Below, piece after piece: positions 1 through 8,636 of a DNA stretch of 39,441 nt. The notes under the pieces are model-generated. The model searched no databases. It saw only the letters and a program-made list of their open reading frames with translations, and had not been told where the DNA came from. The stretch covers positions 1 to 39,441 of the forward strand of contig DASZXJ010000055.1 in NCBI GenBank assembly GCA_035545895.1. Reading direction: 5' to 3'. The position numbers and the translations under genes were made by a program. The stretch comes from DASZXJ01 sp035545895. Its GTDB lineage: Bacteria; Planctomycetota; Phycisphaerae; Tepidisphaerales; Tepidisphaeraceae. Position 1 is the first letter of the stretch, and each line of letters begins with the position of its first letter.

Positions 1-1062
1 TCATTTCAGGACATCGATGATTCGCTTGGCAGCGTGTCCATCCCACAGTTCGGGCACGCGACCGGATTTCGGCTGGTCGATTGCAGTTCGCCAGGCGCTG
101 ACGATCTTCTGGGGATCCGAGCCAACAAGCACGTTGGTCCCCTCTTCTATCGTCGCAGGTCTCTCGGTATTTTCGCGAAGCGTCAGGCAAGGCACGCCAA
201 GAACGGTCGTCTCCTCCTGAATGCCTCCCGAATCGGTCAGGACCACTCGGCTATGGGCCACGAGTTTCATAAAGTCGAGATAACCCAGCGGGCTGATCGG
301 CTTAAAACCGGACGGAATTTCACACGTTTCCAGGACCGCGCGAGTTCGCGGATGCACCGGAAACACGATCGTCATCTCTCGCTGCAATCGAGCGAGAACT
401 TCCAATAAGCCCGCAAGAGCTTTCGGATCATCCACATTGGATGGCCGATGCAATGTCAGCACCGCGTAGTTTCGCTCGGATAATTGGAGTGTTTGCAGAA
501 TTGACGACCGTTCGACGCTCTGGCGAGACGCCATCAGCGTGTCGATCATTACATTGCCGACAAGGAACATACGATCGCCGGAAATCCCCTCTCGACGGAG
601 ATTAATCATCCCGCTTTTCTCCGTCACAAACAGCCAGCGGCTGATCGTGTCCGTGACAATGCGATTGATTTCCTCGGGCATCGAACGATCGAAGCTTCGC
701 AAGCCGGCTTCGACGTGAGCGACAGGAATTCCCAGCTTGACTGATGTTAACGCGCACGCCACCGTTGAATTGACATCTCCCACCACCATGACCAGGTCGG
801 GCCGCTGTTCATTGACCACGGGCTCGAACCGCTTCATCACTTCAGCCGTCTGGACGGCATGCGATGCCGAACCGACGCCCAGGTCGATATCCGGCCTTGG
901 GATTTGAAGTTCCTCGAAGAACTGCTCAGACATTTGGCGATCATAATGCTGGCCTGTATGCACGAGAAACGCGTCGATGTTTTTGCGCCGGCGAATTTCC
1001 CACATAATGGGAGCAATCTTCATGAAGTTGGGCCGGGCACCAACGACGGCAACGATCTTCAT
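1..1062 (-). CDS. wecB: UDP-N-acetylglucosamine 2-epimerase, non-hydrolysing (WecB family)
   Basis: This cytosolic enzyme interconverts UDP-GlcNAc and UDP-ManNAc and so supplies a ManNAc-type sugar nucleotide for polysaccharide synthesis. The protein has 353 residues, close to the usual family length. The family motifs are all visible: GARPNFMKIAP (8-18), GDVNS (95-99), EAGLRSFDRSMPEEINR (118-134), HRPSN (205-209), HPRTR (237-241), DSGGIQEE (277-284) and RENTERPAT (296-304). The acidic residues and His used in catalysis (around D96, E118, E131, H205) are present. The ATG at 1062 overlaps the stop of the upstream glycosyltransferase by four bases, and the TGA stop occupies bases 1-3, so the gene is complete and the operon probably continues beyond the window. 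Hydrolysing NeuC-type epimerases are an alternative, but the motif set fits the non-hydrolysing type. Confidence 0.93.
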   Translation of the reverse strand: MKIVAVVGARPNFMKIAPIMWEIRRRKNIDAFLVHTGQHYDRQMSEQFFEELQIPRPDIDLGVGSASHAVQTAEVMKRFEPVVNEQRPDLVMVVGDVNSTVACALTSVKLGIPVAHVEAGLRSFDRSMPEEINRIVTDTISRWLFVTEKSGMINLRREGISGDRMFLVGNVMIDTLMASRQSVERSSILQTLQLSERNYAVLTLHRPSNVDDPKALAGLLEVLARLQREMTIVFPVHPRTRAVLETCEIPSGFKPISPLGYLDFMKLVAHSRVVLTDSGGIQEETTVLGVPCLTLRENTERPATIEEGTNVLVGSDPQKIVSAWRTAIDQPKSGRVPELWDGHAAKRIIDVLK

Positions 1063-2246
1063 CGCCCAGCCTCCGATATACGCCGCGCGATCACGTCCAG
1101 CCGAGCGTCCCAGCTTTCGCTGGCGATCGCGTCACTTCGATTTGACCTGGGACGGGGATCATTCAGGGCCAATTCTATTTCGCGAATGAATTCTTCGTCG
1201 TCGTGACCGATGCGGCACTGTCCCAGCGCTTCCACCTCGGGAATTGCCGTTGATACAACCGGTAGCCCGGCTGCAAGATATTCGCGAACCTTCAGCGGGT
1301 TGGCATTCAGCGTCAATGTGTTGATGCGAAACGGATTGATCGCCACGTCGAATCCCTTGCAATAGGCAGGCAGCTCGGAGTAATCCTTTCGGCCAAAGAT
1401 GTGCACGTTTGTCAGTCCTTGCAATGCAGAAATATCCGTCGTCTGTTTGCCCAGTACGACGAGCGAACCGCGAGAAAATCGCCTGGCCACCCGCGCCATG
1501 AGTTCTACATCGACCCAATCGGCGATCAGCCCGAAAAAACCAATGATCGGCCTGGGTAGATTGGCGATTTCAGCGGGAATTCGCGTCTGCAGGTCCAATG
1601 CCCTGCGAAAGTGAGCATAATCAACGCCGTGACGAACCAGGATCGTGTTGGGGTTGTGCGGGGCCTTTGAATCATACAATTTCTGGGCAGATACGATCAC
1701 GAGATCGGATTGGGCAAGCAATTGCTTTTCCAGATTGGCGAGCGATTCGCTGGCGACTCCGGTAAACGCCGTATATTCATCCACGCAATAATAGATGAGA
1801 TAATCCTCGCCCAACGTTCCGGCAATCACAGCGGCGGCGGGATTGAATATCCAGCTCAGCGGTTTTTGGAACTCGAGCTTGCGCATCGCCCGAGCGATCT
1901 GGAGTTTGAGCAACCTTCGATTGAGTTCCTGCGCCGCTGGACCATGAAATGGGAGAGCCAACGGATTGAGCACATGAATATTCGGCTCGACTTCGCGAAT
2001 GGGTTCGGTGAAAGCTGCCAGCTTTTTTAATGCGCGAGTGAGATCGCGCTTGGAAACCGTCGGCGTGCGATAGCCGATTGAGTTGACCCACAGAATGCGA
2101 TTGTCCTTGGCCAGCAGGCGCATGAGGTGAGTCTTGGATAGTGGATCGCCATTCCAATCATGACTAAAGCAAAGCATATCCCGGCCACGAAGCGCACTTC
2201 GAGGATCGGCTGCTTTCGAGTTTGGCAGGACTACCGTGTCGGGCAT
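1059..2246 (-). CDS. Glycosyltransferase, GT4/GT1-like (TuaH-type)
   Basis: This is a predicted cytosolic GT-B glycosyltransferase of 395 residues. It has the sequence style of TuaH-like proteins rather than classical GT4: YYCVDEYTAF at 152-161, HGVDYAHF at 206-213, a glycine-rich GFFGLIADWVD start of the second Rossmann domain near 226, and NPLKVREYLAAGLPVVST at 316-333, the nucleotide-sugar binding segment. The donor and acceptor cannot be read from the sequence. The ATG at 2246 overlaps the preceding gene by 16 bases, and its stop overlaps wecB by four, so translation is probably coupled. A later Met at residue 24 is a possible alternative start. Confidence 0.85.
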   Translation of the reverse strand: MPDTVVLPNSKAADPRSALRGRDMLCFSHDWNGDPLSKTHLMRLLAKDNRILWVNSIGYRTPTVSKRDLTRALKKLAAFTEPIREVEPNIHVLNPLALPFHGPAAQELNRRLLKLQIARAMRKLEFQKPLSWIFNPAAAVIAGTLGEDYLIYYCVDEYTAFTGVASESLANLEKQLLAQSDLVIVSAQKLYDSKAPHNPNTILVRHGVDYAHFRRALDLQTRIPAEIANLPRPIIGFFGLIADWVDVELMARVARRFSRGSLVVLGKQTTDISALQGLTNVHIFGRKDYSELPAYCKGFDVAINPFRINTLTLNANPLKVREYLAAGLPVVSTAIPEVEALGQCRIGHDDEEFIREIELALNDPRPRSNRSDAIASESWDARLDVIARRISEAGR

Positions 2247-3445
2247 ATTTGCGAAACTCGAGGCATTGGTGAATGATGCGATGCGATGGTCCGCTCCAAC
2301 AGTCTTGCCAAATCCCGAGCAGATTCTGCAAATGACCTGGAGATTGCCGGCAAATGACTGGATTGTTGGGTTGAGTCACAAAGCATTGACTGAATTGCCT
2401 GAGCCAGCGCGGCGGCGTCTCCGGGCGGCACCAGTTTCCCTCGGTCGCCTATGGCAATTTCACGAATGCCGCCGACGTCGCTCGCGACAAAGCGTGTTCC
2501 ACACGCGACTGCTTCAAGCAGCACATTTGGCAATCCCTCCGAGTGACTTGGCAGGACAACAAGATTCGCGGCTCGATACCAGTCGGGCAATTCCTTGTGA
2601 GGTTTGGAACCAAGACACTGTATTTTCCCTTGCAAGCCGCAACTCTGAATCTGATGTTCAAGTGACTTTTGTAACGGGCCCCGCCCGATGAGATAACACG
2701 AAAAGTCCATCTTTTCTTCACTGAATATCTTGCAGGCGCGGACCAGGACATCGACTCCCTTTACAGGCACGAGATTGCCGACAAAAACAATGATCGGCCT
2801 ATCATCCGACAAATTGAGTCGGCGCCGCGCCTCTCCACGCGAGCTCGGACTGAACAAATCACTGTCAACACCATTGCTGACGACATAAACACGTCCAGAA
2901 TCGATCCCAAGTCCAACAACTTGCCTGGCCAAATCTTCACTGACGGCTATCACACCATCAGCCTGGCACAAAGCTTCCCGGGTTCTTCGTTTGCGTGCGG
3001 GATGTTTGTCCAGCAAGTGGATATCCGAACCATGGACTTTTACGACCACGGGAAGATTGGCTTTGCGAGCCAGCTTCACGGCAGCCCAGCCATCGGGGTA
3101 CGCCCACGTCGCATACACAATATCCGGATGAAACTCATTCAACGCCCGATCAAAAGCCCTGCCGATCGATTGGCGATAACAATGGCCATATGAACCGCGA
3201 AGTATCCTGGGAGGAAAAACATATCGCGGGTATTCGACCTGGATTCCATCGACAACCATCGACCGTTTTTTTGGCCGCCAATCGCTGTTTTGCCATCGTG
3301 ATGACAGTTCATCGCTCCATGCGACAGGCGCGATGATTCTCAGCGAATGCTCCGATGCCAGGGCCGTAAATTGCTGCCGGTTGAAAGCAGCCCTTTCGGG
3401 TTGCCATGGCGTGGGAAAAAGATTGGTAATGCCCAGGATTCGCAA
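2231..3445 (-). CDS. Glycosyltransferase family 4
   Basis: This 404-residue GT-B enzyme shows the GT4 pattern: an N-terminal FPTPWQPERAAFNRQQF segment (10-26), HGSDIH (138-143), NGVDSDLF (191-198), GNLVPVKG opening the C-terminal Rossmann domain (223-230), and SEGLPNVLLEA (302-312) with the E-x7-E donor-binding arrangement. The start codon is TTG at 3445, two bases after the stop of the upstream deacetylase, with no in-frame ATG nearby that keeps the conserved N-terminus. The 'NLFPTPxxPxxAxFNRQQ' opening resembles GT4 enzymes of exopolysaccharide loci; that likeness is from memory. The sugar specificity is unknown. Confidence 0.88.
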   Translation of the reverse strand: MRILGITNLFPTPWQPERAAFNRQQFTALASEHSLRIIAPVAWSDELSSRWQNSDWRPKKRSMVVDGIQVEYPRYVFPPRILRGSYGHCYRQSIGRAFDRALNEFHPDIVYATWAYPDGWAAVKLARKANLPVVVKVHGSDIHLLDKHPARKRRTREALCQADGVIAVSEDLARQVVGLGIDSGRVYVVSNGVDSDLFSPSSRGEARRRLNLSDDRPIIVFVGNLVPVKGVDVLVRACKIFSEEKMDFSCYLIGRGPLQKSLEHQIQSCGLQGKIQCLGSKPHKELPDWYRAANLVVLPSHSEGLPNVLLEAVACGTRFVASDVGGIREIAIGDRGKLVPPGDAAALAQAIQSMLCDSTQQSSHLPAISRSFAESARDLARLLERTIASHHSPMPRVSQICPTR

Positions 3446-3447
3446 GA

Positions 3448-4416
3448 CTAAATTCGCCTCAGCAATTGTTCGCCGACTCGTTTTACGGTACGCCCAATGC
3501 GTGATCGAAGCGGCCTGGCTGCGTCAATGTGGGGAATTGCGGCCGGATCCAGGTCTGAAAATCCGCTGGTCCGAAACTTGTCGCGATTATGGTTGAGGAA
3601 TTCACAAACTCGATGGAAGCGTCGAACGACCGTGGAATCGGATCGGGCCGGGCGAAGTGGATGTTTTCGGTCGCGGATCAGCTCAAACCCGTGCGAAACC
3701 AGTACAAACGAAAACCAACCCGCCCGCCACGCCTGCATGAGGGCATTTTCCATTTCCGCCGCGGAGCACGCACATAACTGGGCGTGTCGATAATGCCCCG
3801 GCCAATCTTCGAAAAAGGAAATTGGGATTTCACAAACCCCGTTGATCTGCTTCGGTTGAAGCAGAATGCCGGCATCCTTCATGCCACAATCGGATTCGAG
3901 ATAGCAGGTGTTATGGCTCGTGTCATATCGAATTCCATGGCGCGCCAGGGCTGCAAGCGTGTCAAGGTTCGCGCCATAGTTACCGGCGCGAAACGCGCAT
4001 ACATCGGTCGCGCCGCAAGCTTGCAGATTTCCAAGGCCGGCAGCAACCAGTCGAGCTTGCTCGTCCAGCGAAAAATCCTTCAGGTTTTGTCCCGTTCGTC
4101 CGGGCAATGGAGATGGATTCAACCATTCAAGCCATTCGCTGTGAACGTGCAATTGCACTTCGTGACCGCGCCCCTGAATAAATTGCACCAATTGCCGCAG
4201 GCGATCCATCCCGACAATCGGTGCCGAAAGCGCCTCGATAAAAAACACGGCCTTCAACTGATGGGCATCCAGCACGTCCATTTGATAGCCAACGCCAAAT
4301 TCGCCGTCGCTGGTTTTGCCGTAAACATCCAGATCAAAGTCCGGTTGCAAGCCGGCCTCGCGCCAGTTTTTGGATGGCCAGGCTTCGGTATCGATCGTGA
4401 TGAAGACATTCAACAT
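3448..4416 (-). CDS. Polysaccharide deacetylase (NodB-like)
   Basis: This 322-residue protein resembles the divergent polysaccharide deacetylases found in capsule and exopolysaccharide loci. It starts directly with the beta-strand FITIDTEAW (5-13), which carries the candidate metal/catalytic Asp D9. It continues with GHEVQLHVHSEWLEW (84-98), in which H90 and H92 replace the classical HxxxH, and FRAGNYGAN near 143-151, where Arg and Asn line the active site. A late SHGFELIRD supplies the C-terminal His. No signal peptide is visible, so it probably acts on a cytosolic sugar nucleotide or lipid-linked intermediate, removing an acetyl group. It lies six bases after the ligase-GT fusion gene and two bases before the next glycosyltransferase, in a tight operon. 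Confidence 0.85.
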   Translation of the reverse strand: MLNVFITIDTEAWPSKNWREAGLQPDFDLDVYGKTSDGEFGVGYQMDVLDAHQLKAVFFIEALSAPIVGMDRLRQLVQFIQGRGHEVQLHVHSEWLEWLNPSPLPGRTGQNLKDFSLDEQARLVAAGLGNLQACGATDVCAFRAGNYGANLDTLAALARHGIRYDTSHNTCYLESDCGMKDAGILLQPKQINGVCEIPISFFEDWPGHYRHAQLCACSAAEMENALMQAWRAGWFSFVLVSHGFELIRDRKHPLRPARSDSTVVRRFHRVCEFLNHNRDKFRTSGFSDLDPAAIPHIDAARPLRSRIGRTVKRVGEQLLRRI

Positions 4417-4422
4417 GATTTG

Positions 4423-6930
4423 CTACGACGGTTGACCGACCGGCCAGCTTTTGATGGACAATTCTTCATAGATTGCCTCATATCCAGCGACCATCGCGCC
4501 AATCTCAAAATGGGCTTCCACCCGGGCGCGACCCGCCCTGCCCATTTGTTGACCAAGGCCGGGGCTTGTCCAAATACGCTCCATTGCGCCGGCCAATTCG
4601 GCGGGATTGCCGGTCCCAACCAGTAGACCAGTCTGTCCGTCAAGCACTACTTCCGGATTTCCGCCGACGCGCGTGGCCACTATGGGCAATCCGTGAGCCA
4701 TCGCCTCCAGCAGACTCAATGAAAGTCCTTCGGTCAGCGATGGAAGAACCAGCATGCTCGCGCGGGCCATGACTTCGCGAATATCATCCACCTCACCCAG
4801 AAACCGGACTTGTGAATCAATACCCAATTCGCCGGCGAGTTGCTTGAGCGCCGCGCTGCGCGGACCATCGCCTGCAATGTCCAATCGAAATGCCGGATGC
4901 TGGCGCACGAGAATGGCGGTTGCACGCAGCAGCGTTTCCACGTCTTTTTCCGGGCTTAAACGGGCGATCAGCACAGCCGGCCCGTCTGCAACCGGCCCGT
5001 GATAAGCAAAGCGAGTAACGTCGATTCCGTTCCACACCGCGCTGACTTTGTGATTGGGTATTCCCTCGGTCTGCCGAAGAGCGGCGCTGTCTTTTGAGAC
5101 GCAGATCACGCGATCAGCACATCGGCAGGCCTGCACAAACATAAATGTGTGCGTGCGGCTTGATCCGCATCGCTGGCCGTGACAGGTGTGCACTACGGCA
5201 CGAACGCCCGCCAATTGCGCTGCGGGCCCGGCATAGAGCAGTGGCTTGGTGTTGTGCGTATGAACGATATCAACATTCCACTCTCGAAACAGCTTTGCCA
5301 GACGAAGCACCATCCCCGGCCTCAAACCCGGGGGCTCGTTCATGGCAAATACCGGCCAGCCCGATGCCTCGATTCCTTGCGCCAGGCTCCCGCGCCCCGT
5401 GATTGAGACAAAACGCAAATCAAATCGTTCGCGATCTGCCCTGCGGGCAAATTCGACAAGCAACTTCTCCAAGCCGCCTCGATCAAGTTGCAGCGCTACA
5501 TGCACGACCTGCAATTTCGACTTATCGCTTGATTTGATTTCCTGTGGGGGTCGCACAGGCGATGTGACTTCATTGATGAAATGCCTTGACTTCCCGGCAT
5601 TGCTCAAGGGTATCCTGTCAACAAAGTTGAAGTTCAAATGGATTCCATGTTCGTTGAGTCCCGCAAGCCCCGCCCGGGCGTTGAGGGCCACCGAATCGCG
5701 GGTCGCGCCCGCTTCCAGTTCCAGATTGACCTGCACCAGATCGAGCGACTTTTGCACCACCTGGAATTTTGCCACACCCGGAACTTTCGCCAGGCTGTGA
5801 ATGAAAAAGATATCGTGAATCTCGCGCCCGCTCCGCGTGATCAATCGTTCTGAAACCCGCCCATTGATTGAGCGAAGCATCGGAAAGGCGCGGCCACAGT
5901 TGCACTTTTCAGAAGATAATACCCCTCGATCTCCTATGCGATATCGTATCAGCGGCATGTCATAACTATCCAAGTCCGTTACCACAATTTCGCCAACTTC
6001 ATCGATAACCGGGCGATCGTTTTCATCCACCACCTCGACCAGAACATGATCGGAATTGATATGCAAGCCCCTGCGATGCGAACATTCGCTGGCGATATTC
6101 GAGAACTCGGTACTTCCGTAACGGTTATACACGGGACATCCAAAACTGGACTCGATAAACTGCCGCTGCTCTTCGACGAGCTGCTCAGCCCCGACGACAA
6201 TTCCTCGTAATGATTTCGGCGGCTTGATCTTTCGGACTGCGATCACCTTGGCCATCTGATGGACAGCTGTGACGTAGGATTCAATGAACTCCGTACCAAA
6301 TCGCGTCATGCGGTCCACATAATGTGCGAGTTGATCCGCCCCAATATCAAATGCCGATAGAAATTGATAATTCTGATAGGTCCAATAGACGAAACGGCCA
6401 AGCTGTATATGTAATTTGCGAGGCGGCAAGCGGCCCCAGATCAAGGTGGTTCGCGTTCCGATCGGCTTGCCAATCCATTCCTCCGCACGAAATTTGATGG
6501 CCTGCCTCCGGCAGACTGTATCCATGCTTTTGAAAAACGAGACGGGCTCGCCGGTCGAGCCGCTGCTTGTCGTCGAATACAGGCGCGGTCTGGGACTGAC
6601 TTGCGAGAAGAATCCGTTGCCTGCGCTGCGAATTTCCTGTTTACCGATCCGGATTCCGGCGTTCCGCAGGATGGAAATATCCTCGACTCGTGCGGGATCG
6701 ATGCTATGCTGTTGGAATAAATCGCGATAAAATGGCACGTTGACTGCGCAATGCTGAACAAGCGCCGCCAGTTTTTGCCGCTGCAGCGCAGCCAGTTCAT
6801 CCGCGGACATCCATTGCTGCCGCGTGACCCGGTCATACCAGCATAACGTGCTTCGACGTCGCAGCACGCAGTGCAGCGGGAGGACCAGGTTTCTATAGAT
6901 GCTCCGATAGCTCATATGGCCAAGACTCAC
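4423..6930 (-). CDS. CapK/PaaK-like adenylate-forming ligase fused to GT4 glycosyltransferase
   Basis: One continuous 835-residue frame encodes two enzymes. Residues 1 to about 458 are a CapK (phenylacetate-CoA-ligase-like) adenylating domain. It has the phosphate-binding loop SGSTGEP (123-129), YNRYGSTEFSNIASEC (268-283), the DMPLIRYRIGD segment (about 324-334), a CNCGR metal knuckle (343-347) and the late catalytic Lys in PLSNAGKSR (K457). After a short hydrophilic linker (about 459-481), residues from about 483 onward form a GT4 domain with QLDRGGLEKL, NGIDVTRF, ARLSPEKDVETLL and SLTEGLSLSLLEAMAHGLP. CapK proteins are normally about 430-460 residues and stand alone. The fusion suggests that acyl or aryl activation and glycosyl transfer act on the same intermediate. 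The start is GTG at 6930, overlapping wzx by four bases; ATG at 6915 is the alternative. Confidence 0.88.
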   Translation of the reverse strand: MSLGHMSYRSIYRNLVLPLHCVLRRRSTLCWYDRVTRQQWMSADELAALQRQKLAALVQHCAVNVPFYRDLFQQHSIDPARVEDISILRNAGIRIGKQEIRSAGNGFFSQVSPRPRLYSTTSSGSTGEPVSFFKSMDTVCRRQAIKFRAEEWIGKPIGTRTTLIWGRLPPRKLHIQLGRFVYWTYQNYQFLSAFDIGADQLAHYVDRMTRFGTEFIESYVTAVHQMAKVIAVRKIKPPKSLRGIVVGAEQLVEEQRQFIESSFGCPVYNRYGSTEFSNIASECSHRRGLHINSDHVLVEVVDENDRPVIDEVGEIVVTDLDSYDMPLIRYRIGDRGVLSSEKCNCGRAFPMLRSINGRVSERLITRSGREIHDIFFIHSLAKVPGVAKFQVVQKSLDLVQVNLELEAGATRDSVALNARAGLAGLNEHGIHLNFNFVDRIPLSNAGKSRHFINEVTSPVRPPQEIKSSDKSKLQVVHVALQLDRGGLEKLLVEFARRADRERFDLRFVSITGRGSLAQGIEASGWPVFAMNEPPGLRPGMVLRLAKLFREWNVDIVHTHNTKPLLYAGPAAQLAGVRAVVHTCHGQRCGSSRTHTFMFVQACRCADRVICVSKDSAALRQTEGIPNHKVSAVWNGIDVTRFAYHGPVADGPAVLIARLSPEKDVETLLRATAILVRQHPAFRLDIAGDGPRSAALKQLAGELGIDSQVRFLGEVDDIREVMARASMLVLPSLTEGLSLSLLEAMAHGLPIVATRVGGNPEVVLDGQTGLLVGTGNPAELAGAMERIWTSPGLGQQMGRAGRARVEAHFEIGAMVAGYEAIYEELSIKSWPVGQPS

Positions 6931-8465
6931 GATACGGCTTCGCCGGCAAAGAGTTGCGTCACCGTCATTCTGACACGCTGCACGATGGCGAACATCTGCC
7001 TTACTCCAACGACGATGATGCTGCTTGTGATCGAATAGGCGAGGCCGAATACTCCTCCGTAGCAGAACAGTTCCAGCCAGTTATTTGGAGGCCGCTGCCG
7101 GAGCAGCGCCGCCATCCCAGCGGCGGGAACGGTAATCGCCAGGATCGGCGGCATCAGTGCGTGCATGAAATATCGCTGGACCGAAACATTGAGCACGCCG
7201 CAACAGTAAACGATCGGCAAAACGCCCCGGCCGAGCGTGCCCGGTATCGCCAGGCCGAGACATACGCCTGCAATTCCAAAGCTCCTGGCGAGAAGAAGTC
7301 CTAATACAATGACGACCACTGTTTCAATCAGGCTTGCGCACGCCACCACACGATGGCGATCCCTGCCAAGCAATATGCTGTAGGTCACCCATTGCGACAT
7401 GGGAAGGATTTCGCCCAGCGCCAATATCCCTGCCGCGCCCGAAGCGCCCGCCAATGCCGGGCCCATCCAAAACGTGATGAATGGCCGAGCAAATAGGACA
7501 ATGGCTGTGACAAAGAAAAGAGAAAGCGCCAGACAATACTTGCCGCCTTCGATGAATAGAGTCTGCTGAGATTCGTGCTGTTCATCCGCATGCAAAGCCG
7601 TGGCTGTCGGAGTCACCACTCCGATGCCGACCGTGGAAATTCCCTTTGCATAACCCACCAATCGCGAAGCCACACTGTAAGGCGTGACGACGTCGGTGCT
7701 CAACCTCGCCCAGACCACCAGCGGACCGCTTTGCGTGGTGGCTCGTGTTCCAATGCTCCAAATGAATTTCCAAAGACCAAATCCAAACAGTTCGCGACTT
7801 GCCGAGGTAGTGATATGCGAAGGACCAATCCGCAGATTCCGATCCATTCGAAAACATGCAGCGGCCTTGGCAATTTCGCTTAGGATCGTCCCGGCAAACA
7901 CCACCGCCGCGACCGTCACCAGCGAACCGCCATGCCGGACAAGGTAAATCAGAACAGCCGTTTGCAATATATCATTCGCAACATCGATGCTGTTCAATAA
8001 ATCAAATCGCTCATAGGCCCACAAGGTCGCGTCGAAAACGCTCATGACCAGCGTGCTTGCAACAGTCAACCCGGATAACACCAAGGCCAGGCGGGCGCTA
8101 GCCAATTGTTCGGCCGGCACTTCGCCAAAACGTGTAAACAAAGCCAGCAAGATCAGAGTGGCCAATACGGTAATCACCGCGGCAGCCGCAAGAATGGCCT
8201 GCGCTGTGCTGAGAATCGCATTAACCGAAGCCTGGTCGCCACGCGTTCGAAAGAATGCAACATGACGCGTGATCGATGACCGCAGTCCAAGATCAATCAG
8301 GTTGAAATAACTCGTCATTGACGCGATCAATATCCACAGACCGTAGGTGCTGTCGCCGAGATGATTGACCAGAAACGGTGCAGTGATGAAACCAGCGATC
8401 ATCCCGCTCGCCATGCCGGCGCCGCTCCAGACTGCATTCCTCGCGATGACTCGTTTGAAACCCAT
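6927..8465 (-). CDS. wzx: Polysaccharide flippase, Wzx/RfbX type (MOP superfamily)
   Basis: This 512-residue integral membrane protein has about 12-14 hydrophobic segments spread over its whole length, starting with a short cytosolic MGFKRVIARNAVW and the first helix (about 13-35), as in RfbX/Wzx polysaccharide flippases. It is predicted to move undecaprenyl-linked repeat units across the inner membrane. The motif NHLGDSTYGLWILIAS near 33-48 is typical of the first transmembrane hairpin of these transporters. It lies between an O-antigen ligase/polymerase and the CapK-GT4 gene, as expected for a Wzx/Wzy locus. The ATG at 8465 follows the largest non-coding gap inside this operon (171 bases), which holds an inverted repeat. 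Confidence 0.87.
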   Translation of the reverse strand: MGFKRVIARNAVWSGAGMASGMIAGFITAPFLVNHLGDSTYGLWILIASMTSYFNLIDLGLRSSITRHVAFFRTRGDQASVNAILSTAQAILAAAAVITVLATLILLALFTRFGEVPAEQLASARLALVLSGLTVASTLVMSVFDATLWAYERFDLLNSIDVANDILQTAVLIYLVRHGGSLVTVAAVVFAGTILSEIAKAAACFRMDRNLRIGPSHITTSASRELFGFGLWKFIWSIGTRATTQSGPLVVWARLSTDVVTPYSVASRLVGYAKGISTVGIGVVTPTATALHADEQHESQQTLFIEGGKYCLALSLFFVTAIVLFARPFITFWMGPALAGASGAAGILALGEILPMSQWVTYSILLGRDRHRVVACASLIETVVVIVLGLLLARSFGIAGVCLGLAIPGTLGRGVLPIVYCCGVLNVSVQRYFMHALMPPILAITVPAAGMAALLRQRPPNNWLELFCYGGVFGLAYSITSSIIVVGVRQMFAIVQRVRMTVTQLFAGEAVS

Positions 8466-8476
8466 GTTTACGCGGT

Positions 8477-8509
8477 AATAGAAACAGCGACGATGTTGTA
8501 ATTTCTATT
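8477..8509 (-). repeat. Inverted repeat upstream of wzx
   Basis: The eight-base arms AATAGAAA (8477-8484) and TTTCTATT (8502-8509) are perfect inverted copies separated by 17 bases. Two further pairs (GG/CC) flank a single mismatch. The repeat ends 11 bases before the wzx start and lies inside a 171-base gap in an operon whose other gaps are mostly under 40 bases. A second, shorter pair, GAGTCG (8543-8548) and CGACTC (8557-8562), lies further upstream. The repeat could be an RNA hairpin for processing or attenuation, or an operator for an internal promoter; there is no T-tract for a standard terminator. No gene was seen in 8466-8636. Confidence 0.5.
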
Positions 8510-8636
8510 GCCTTCGATTTGGCTGACTACACTTCGATCGGTGAGTCGATATTGGACGACTCGGTCGAGCCATCCGCGTTTGCGTGACAGTTCGAGCAAT
8601 CAAAATCCGTTGCCGCGCCATACACCCGGCATGTTC

